The position numbers and the translations under genes are program-made. Below, piece after piece: positions 1-6,100 of a stretch of DNA of 6,748 bases. The notes below the pieces were generated by a model that saw nothing but the letters and a program-made list of their open reading frames with translations, was not told where the DNA came from and made no database searches. The DNA lies in assembly GCA_938005345.1 (NCBI GenBank), contig CALLNG010000210.1, positions 1 to 6,748 on the forward strand. The letters run 5' to 3'. Each line of letters opens with the position of its first letter. The first letter of the stretch is position 1. This DNA is from an uncultured Clostridia bacterium. Lineage in GTDB: Bacteria; Bacillota; Clostridia; RUG12999.

Positions 1-996
1 TCCTTCCTTGCCGACCAATGCCAAAGCGCCGTCCGTTTCCAGATTGCCCGCGCTGCGCTGGGTGCTTTCGCCGCGGTTGGCATAGTAGGTGTATTCCTCC
101 GTGCTGCCGGTGTTTTGATCCGTCACCGTGATTTGGAATGCGTTTGCCGTTTCCTCCGGGACATCCAGCGACAAATTGCGTGTATCCACGGTTTTGCGGT
201 CTCCCGCTTTCACCGGATAAAGCACGGTGTTAAAGGTAGTTGACCCCAGCAGCGTCTTTTCAAACGTCACATATTTGGCGTCTACTTCTGTACCTGCACT
301 GGGCGCATACCAGCCATCCACTAGTTCCGCTTTGTCAAACGCATGCGCCTGATTCACCGGCGCCAAAATCAGATTGGTTCCTTCAAAATTAGTGGTGACG
401 ATATTCGTTTGCGGATCCAGTTTCAAATTCGCATTGGGCAGATAGTGCCAGTTTTGTGCATAGGTATTGGTGTTATTGTTGTCCGGTTCCACGTAGTCCG
501 TTACAATAGTAAGACCCGGTTTCAAAAACAATAGATCCCGGTAATGCACAAAATTGCCGCCAACTGCCGAATTGTTTTGATAGTTAACCGTCTCTGCCCG
601 CAGGAAGTTATACATGGTGTTTAGCTCCCGGTTTTCCGGATGCATATCCCCCTGTACGCCGCCTGATAAATTAACGATGGGGTTGCCCGCAGGATCATTA
701 CCGCTGCTGCCCGCTCCGCCTTTTTGGCTCACGCCATTGATTTCAATGGTGTTATGCGCGCGGGTGGAGTTCAAATACAGGTTCATGGGAAGCGTATTAG
801 TATAGTTATGGTACAGTGAGTCTACCAACAGATGCTGCCCGTAGGCATAAAAGTTCAGGCCCAGGTCATCGTTTTGCCCGTGGGATTTCACGCCGCCGTC
901 CGCGTTAATCTGCATAGCGACCACATCCTCTTTGCCCCAGTCCGTCCGAAGAATTGCCTTTCTCCCAATATCATAAACAATGGAAGTATAGTCCGG
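1..996 (-). other. Heparinase II/III-type beta-sheet domain of the lyase (C-terminal end missing)
   Basis: Lyase residues 714-1045. The family hallmarks are present: a strand leading to SHGQND (His752), the FYAYGQHLLVDS strand, and STRAHNTIEING with its conserved Arg-Ala-His-Asn. The common HGHxD form is HGQND here, so the second His is Gln. The later part (LYPVKAGDRKTVDT and beyond) is consistent with the remaining strands of the domain. Confidence 0.8.
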
Positions 997-3135
997 CTTT
1001 TCGCCTTCTTTTCCACCGGATGTCGCCCACATCAAGTTGGGATTTTGCGTCAGTTCATTAAGCTTGCTCCACTTGCTGGCATAGTTGCTGCCATGCCCAT
1101 AGGCATGCCCCTGCTGCCAATCGCCCCACGTCGGCGTGCTGGCATTCATCAAATACAGGGCATAGCGCTCCATAAATTTCAGTTCATCCTCCGTGAACAG
1201 ATCATCCCCATCCATACCCACCATTTCCGCATTATTGATGGAGTTGAGGAAGGTATTCAAGTTGAGGTCGGCATAGCCCAGCCCCACTTCAATGGAGCTG
1301 CCGTCGTCAAACAAGTCCTTGGTAATTTTATACCCCATCCGGTGTTTGGCCACGGCCAGCCATCCGCCCTGCATAGAACCTGGTTGGTTGGGGTTACTTA
1401 GCCCTGTTGTAGGCTTACTGGCATCCTGAAATTCCATGAAGCTAATGGTAAGGTTAAACAGCCCCTCCGCCTGCAGGGAGCCAAAGTTATTTCCTTCCGA
1501 CTGTCCATCCCACCGTTTCACCAAAAGGTCGTTGACAGACCAGACGTTTTTCAAGATGGCGGTAAACACTTCCGGGGTCATGTATTCGCTTGGAAGCAGC
1601 ATGTCAATCATTTCCGGATAGTATTTAGCACGTTGGCCCAGGTTGTGGCACATATTACAGTTGTCCACAACCCCAATGTTCGTACCCTCCCGCACGATGG
1701 TGTTCATCAACATGCGGATGGCATGGTACGCATAGGCCTCGCCGCCGGATTTGCTCGTTTGGGTATAATACAAATAACATTTGGCAATGTTGGGCGCATA
1801 CTGCCATTTTGCCATATTGTCCGCCCAGGAGGGGATGGTCGTGCTCGCACTGGTCATCAAATGCAGATGCGGTCCCATCTCCCCGTCATAGGAGAAAATG
1901 TCAATGGTACGGTTGGCCCAGTTGATGGTATCTTCTGTCCATCCCAGCTCCTTGGATTCCCACAGCATGACGTCTTTGCTGGTACGCTCCTGCGGCGCAG
2001 CAGTGGGATTGTCGCTTTTAATCATTTTTCCGTTGACTTTCAGCACAGCGCTGTCTATGGAATCCCCGGATTTGAGCTCCGAAAAGTCAAAGAGCAAATA
2101 GGCCCGTTTGGTGTAGCTGTCCACTTCGGCCTGCGTCCCAATAGAGCTATAGGATTCCTCTACGCGCAGCGTCGTCTCGGAACCATAGTTATTGCTGCGG
2201 TTGCTGCCCGCCATGATGGTTGCGTCCTCCACCGGATAAATGGTGCGCGTGCTGCCGTTGACCGTCAATTCAATGCACGGCCCCGTACCGCCCGCCTCTT
2301 TGCTGTCAAACACCGCTTCATATCCGTCTTTTTTCAGCGCAATAATGTTAAACGCTTTTTGTTTGGTGACCGCATCCAGCGTGGATTCCACATCCTGGCG
2401 CACGTCCGCGGTAAATGTCTGCATTTCTTCCGTCAGATTCCACTTTTCAATGCCATCGCCATAACCACTGAGTTTGATGGTGTTTTCAAAGTTTGCCTGC
2501 GCCGTCAACCGCTTACGTTTATCGGTCACGGGTGTTAGCCCGCGGCGGTGCTCGCGGAACGCACTGCGGTAGTATTCCAGAATTTCTTCTTTCGCCGTTT
2601 CATAGTCGCCCGCTTTCGCCGCTTCCTCCGTTGCAGCTAACCCATCGGCATAGCTGTAGTCAAAATAGGGTTCCTTTGTCCACTTAGCACCGTCCCATAC
2701 GCCAAAAAATTCCTCATCGCTGATAACCTGCGGATCCTGCATAATATCTTCATACTGGTCGTATTGGTCAATGGTGGACTGAAAATATTCGTCTTGTGTC
2801 ATGTTTTGTGTGTCCGGCGCAATAAGAGAAGTTGCCTGCACCTGTTCGCCTGCTTCCACTGTTCCCAGCCCGCCGTTGTCCGGCAACCCATCTTCCAGTA
2901 CATTGCTTTCTTGCATTTCATCCTTCTCCGCCTGCATCTCTTTCCCGCTTTGCATGCTGTCCTCCTTTGCCCCTTCTTGCTCCAGCAGCGTTTGTTCCAC
3001 AAGCTGCAGCATGGTCGCCTTGTGCGTTTCGCCGGGCGCAGGCACCGGTTCCTCCTGTGCGCCTACTGCCCCTGCCGCGGTAGCCAGCAGCATGCAGCCG
3101 CTGAGCAATGCCGCTATCATTCTATGATTTTTCAT
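1..3135 (-). CDS. Heparinase II/III-type polysaccharide lyase with DNRLRE/CBM96-like module, 3' end outside window
   Basis: Likely exported lyase that cleaves a uronic-acid polysaccharide by beta-elimination; the exact substrate is unknown. The frame is open from ATG at 3135 to base 1 (1045 codons, no stop). Residues 1-26 are a signal peptide, 27-135 an acidic Glu/Gln/Asp-rich linker, and about 139-215 a helical segment (AGDYETAKEEILEYYRS) typical of heparinase-family N-termini. Residues 298-430 are a DNRLRE/CBM96-like beta module, 435-705 the alpha-toroid, and 714 onward the heparinase II/III beta-domain. Signature stretches are EGNNFG (547-552), IEVGLGYADLNLNTF (615-629), SHGQNDDLGLNFYAYGQ (751-767) and STRAHNTIEING (790-801). 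By analogy with PL12/PL15/PL17/PL21 lyases, His752 and Tyr621 are candidate catalytic residues, an assignment made from motif position only. The ATG was chosen because a Shine-Dalgarno and a basic, then hydrophobic N-terminus follow directly. The visible end (LETDGALALVG) lies in the beta-domain, so any cell-wall anchor would be off-window. Heparin, heparan, chondroitin, alginate or another acidic glycan are all possible substrates. Confidence 0.92.
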   Translation of the reverse strand, partial: MKNHRMIAALLSGCMLLATAAGAVGAQEEPVPAPGETHKATMLQLVEQTLLEQEGAKEDSMQSGKEMQAEKDEMQESNVLEDGLPDNGGLGTVEAGEQVQATSLIAPDTQNMTQDEYFQSTIDQYDQYEDIMQDPQVISDEEFFGVWDGAKWTKEPYFDYSYADGLAATEEAAKAGDYETAKEEILEYYRSAFREHRRGLTPVTDKRKRLTAQANFENTIKLSGYGDGIEKWNLTEEMQTFTADVRQDVESTLDAVTKQKAFNIIALKKDGYEAVFDSKEAGGTGPCIELTVNGSTRTIYPVEDATIMAGSNRSNNYGSETTLRVEESYSSIGTQAEVDSYTKRAYLLFDFSELKSGDSIDSAVLKVNGKMIKSDNPTAAPQERTSKDVMLWESKELGWTEDTINWANRTIDIFSYDGEMGPHLHLMTSASTTIPSWADNMAKWQYAPNIAKCYLYYTQTSKSGGEAYAYHAIRMLMNTIVREGTNIGVVDNCNMCHNLGQRAKYYPEMIDMLLPSEYMTPEVFTAILKNVWSVNDLLVKRWDGQSEGNNFGSLQAEGLFNLTISFMEFQDASKPTTGLSNPNQPGSMQGGWLAVAKHRMGYKITKDLFDDGSSIEVGLGYADLNLNTFLNSINNAEMVGMDGDDLFTEDELKFMERYALYLMNASTPTWGDWQQGHAYGHGSNYASKWSKLNELTQNPNLMWATSGGKEGEKPDYTSIVYDIGRKAILRTDWGKEDVVAMQINADGGVKSHGQNDDLGLNFYAYGQHLLVDSLYHNYTNTLPMNLYLNSTRAHNTIEINGVSQKGGAGSSGNDPAGNPIVNLSGGVQGDMHPENRELNTMYNFLRAETVNYQNNSAVGGNFVHYRDLLFLKPGLTIVTDYVEPDNNNTNTYAQNWHYLPNANLKLDPQTNIVTTNFEGTNLILAPVNQAHAFDKAELVDGWYAPSAGTEVDAKYVTFEKTLLGSTTFNTVLYPVKAGDRKTVDTRNLSLDVPEETANAFQITVTDQNTGSTEEYTYYANRGESTQRSAGNLETDGALALVGKEG
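1021..1833 (-). other. Alpha-toroid domain of the lyase
   Basis: Lyase residues about 435-705, rich in predicted helices (YAYHAIRMLMNTIVREGT, YMTPEVFTAILKNVWSVNDL, DELKFMERYALYLMNAS). It contains EGNNFG at 547-552 and the E-x4-Y stretch ending at Tyr621, the regions that in related lyases supply the charge-neutralising Asn/His and the catalytic Tyr. The fold assignment rests on pattern and position. Confidence 0.68.
1846..2244 (-). other. DNRLRE/CBM96-like beta module inside the lyase
   Basis: Lyase residues about 298-430. They show the family layout: a D-A-T-I strand (EDATIMAGSNRSNNYGSE), then KRAYLLFDFSEL, a buried strand (SAVLKVNG) and the late WTEDTINWANR motif that matches the usual WTE-TI-W-N pattern. 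Members of this family occur as carbohydrate-binding or stalk modules in secreted polysaccharide-degrading proteins. Here it sits between the N-terminal helical segment and the toroid rather than at an end of the protein. Confidence 0.7.
3058..3135 (-). other. Signal peptide of the lyase (Sec type I, or lipoprotein)
   Basis: Residues 1-26 begin MKNHR (basic) followed by a hydrophobic run and a VGA|Q type I cleavage site after Ala26. The same stretch contains LSGC with Cys14, which matches the lipobox pattern. That Cys is unusually close to the N-terminus, and the hydrophobic run continues past it, so type I cleavage is favoured. The export call is firm; the cleavage class is not. Confidence 0.75.
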
Positions 3136-3145
3136 CGCATTCTCT

Positions 3146-3151
3146 CTCCTT
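3146..3151 (-). promoter_or_regulatory. Shine-Dalgarno of the lyase gene, overlapping the upstream stop codon
   Basis: Read on the minus strand, AAGGAG lies at 3151-3146, overlapping the TAA stop (3152-3150) of the SLH gene. Ten bases separate it from the lyase ATG at 3135. This placement suggests that ribosomes ending the SLH gene help start the lyase gene. A second, out-of-frame ATG sits only five bases from the motif at 3140. Confidence 0.75.
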
Positions 3152-6100
3152 ATCTGCCCATCTTATCGAGCACCATGCAAATCACTTTCGCGCCCTGTTC
3201 CCGCGTTGCCGTATCCTGCGGCAGGAAATAGCCGCCATCGCCGCTCAAAATGCCCAGCGATGTCAGCTGGCGGACCGCCTCCTGCGCATAGGTGCTGATT
3301 TGCCCGCTATCGGCAAACGTAATTTGCTCTGTTCCGCCCACCAGCGATACGCCAGCAGTCTCCATGGCGCGGCAAATCATAGTTGCCATGTCCTCCCGGC
3401 TGACGTATTGCCCGACGCCAAACTCCGTTTCGCTAATGCCGCTGACAATACCCGCCTGTGCCGCTGCCGCAATATAGGGACTATACCATGTACCAGGCTG
3501 TACATCGGCAAATGTTGCGTTCTCGCCTGACAGTTCCAACCCCAGCGCTGCCACAATCAATTTTACAAGTTGTTCCCGCGTGAGCAGGCCTTCCGGGTCA
3601 AAGGTTTCCCCGTTGCCATCCACTATGTTCTGCTGTGCAAGACGTTCAATGTAGGGATATGACCAACGGTCGCTTGTCACGTCCTGGAACATGCCCGTAT
3701 GCGGTGCAGGCTGTCCGGGATTGTTATCTGGCTGCACAACTGGCACACTCATACCAAGGCCGCCGCTATTCCCTGCTGAAGATCCGCCATGGACGCCTCC
3801 ACCACCGCTGCCAGAACCTCCGCCGCCCGGTGTGGTGCTTGGTCTGGTGCCGCTAACCGTATGATAGACTTGCACAGTCTTTTGCACATCTCCGCTGGTA
3901 AATGTTGCCGTCAGCGTTACATCCACATTGCTGCTCTGCCGCGCGACATGTCCCTGTGCATCTAGCGATTCCGGTTTATTGGAGGACCAAGTAATAGTGC
4001 TGCCATACCGGCTTTGTGCGGGCAGTTCAATATCCGTTGTTACCACTTTAGGATTGGTATAGGTAAACGCCGCAACATCCGCTGCAACACGTTCCTCGTC
4101 TGTGGGTGCAAAATACAATTCTATTTCGGACAGGCCGACTGTTTCCTCCGTTTGCCCCGTTATGCGCAGGCGGATGTATTTGGCTTCCACAATGGGGAAG
4201 TAGAATTCTTTTCCAAATCCCGCACTGCCCAAATCTGCTATTTTGGTGTAGTCCACATTGTTGTCCGAACCCTCCAAAACCGCGCTTCCGATAGACGTGC
4301 CGTGTTCATAAATCACAACCTGGGAAAGCGCTTTCTTTTCCGATAATTCCAGCGTCAATTCCGCCTCCTGCGTATTGGTAGTCCAGAAGGACTGGTAATC
4401 GCCGTCTATTACTGCACTTGCCGCGCCGTCCACGGTCTGCGCCGAAGTTAAAATCCGTGCGCCATTTGCCAGATTTTCTATGGCTTCCCCTGCCGCCAGT
4501 ACTGTGAACCAATAGGTTCGCTGCTCCGTTAGCCCTCCATAGGTAAATTCCGCTGTGAGTATGACTGGCACACTGCGGTCTTCTAGCTGCGAAACAACGC
4601 CGTCTGCTGATAGTATCGCCGGATTGCTGGACGTCCAGGTAACCGTGGTGCCGCCCGGCAATGCCGCCGGCATAGTGAGATTTTGCGTAAGCGCGGACGG
4701 GTCTTGCTCCGTTAGGCTTTCATACGTTACCTGCGCCATATCCTGATAGAGTACGACGCGCGGATCCGTGCTGGACAAAACGGTAAAGTCAAAGGTTTTT
4801 GACAAATCAACGCCGTCCACATTCACACGGACAGTGAGCTGCACATCCTGCTGCGCGCCGTCCGGCATGGTGACTGTTCCGTCTGCCGCAATCACCTGCG
4901 GATGGGAGGACTCCCACACAAGCGGCGCGCCGCAGGGCAACGCAGACGGAAGCGCCATATTCTGCGTCAAGGCCGACGGATCCTGATTGGTCAAATTAGC
5001 CGCGGACAGCGCCGCAAATTCGCTTTCAAGCTGGCCGGCCCAGTCTGGGTCGTATTCATAGACTTTCACACCTTTGGTAATGGTATAGCTTTCCAGATCT
5101 CCCGCTTTGCCCTGATAGTTGACCTGGACGCCGGAAATGCCGCCGCCATAAGAAGGTTTATAAGAATTGGAGGAAGCAATTTCCCCGTTGCTCACGAATT
5201 GGAATTTATCCGCAGAAGTATCATAGTAAATCCCAAACGTTTCCTCCGCCCCATGGGTGTGGTTGATTTTGACTTGACTATCTACCCAGGTCCGTCCGCT
5301 GCCCGGGTCTGCGGCAAGCCCCAACGTGTTGTTGCTTCTAAAAATAAACAGCGCGCCTTCGCTGGCCTTCCCGTTTAGGATGGTCACGCGGGTTTCCCCT
5401 TGTTTCATATCCGTTTTGGTTGTCACTTCAATATAATACTTTTTCCCCGCTTGAATGCTGTCCGAAAAATCCAATTTCATGTCAGGCCGCTCCGAACTCG
5501 CCAGTTCCTGTGCGACAAGCTGCCCAAACCGGACGCCGCCGTCCGCCGCAGTGGAAGAATTGACACTGTCTTTAATTTGGCTAATAGTATACGTTGAAGC
5601 GCCGCGCGGGTCTTCGATTTTGATGTTTTCCACCAGCTTCCAGATGCCCATATCCTGCGGCAGCACCGTAAAAGTGAAATCGCGCGTATCGTTCATTTCT
5701 CCTTTTGTGAATACTGCGCGCAGCGTGGCCTCTTCCGCCTGCTGCGCCGGACGCGTCACGTTACCGCCCTCATCCAGCGCGGTTCCACTTAGCACGCTCC
5801 AGACCACTTCCGTTCCATTCGGCAAAGGCGATACTGGAAGATTTAAGTCCCATTTCACCTGCTGTGCGCTGGGATTTGCGCCGAGCAAATAGTCCTGTGT
5901 CACGCGTGCTACGTCCTGCTCAAACGCTTCCCGTTCCGCCTGCGCGGGATCATAAAGCAATACCGTGAAGGTAAAGAACTTTTCTTCCGTATATGTGCCC
6001 CGCGGAGAGCTAAACGATGCTCTTAGCTGTACCGTTTGATCGCCTTCTGCCACAGTCGGCCGCGTCACCTTCCCAGTAGCGTCCAGCCAGTTTTCGCCGC

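Noticed and set aside
832..1401. 189-codon open frame on the plus strand
   Set aside because: Antisense to the well-supported lyase toroid and beta-domain, with no recognisable protein features.
1645..1659. c-type heme-binding site (CNMCH)
   Set aside because: A single motif inside a lyase helical domain with no other cytochrome feature; more likely a chance match, disulfide or metal site.
1633..2538. 301-codon open frame on the plus strand
   Set aside because: It begins with TTG, lies wholly antisense to the lyase coding sequence, shows no domain or signal peptide, and is rich in His, Arg and Phe as expected for a shadow frame.
3136..3149. Promoter or terminator between the two genes
   Set aside because: The gap is 14 bases and is filled by the ribosome-binding region; there is no inverted repeat and no room for -35/-10 elements.
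2764..3231. 155-codon plus-strand frame spanning the gene junction
   Set aside because: Cys/His/Leu-rich shadow crossing both real genes; the minus-strand reading explains the junction fully.
3783..3845. Low-complexity run as a nucleotide repeat or CRISPR-like element
   Set aside because: It is the coding sequence of the Gly/Ser linker; there are no regular repeat-spacer units.
4902..5378. 158-codon open frame on the plus strand
   Set aside because: Antisense to the SLH protein stalk; basic, unstructured composition typical of a reverse-frame artefact.
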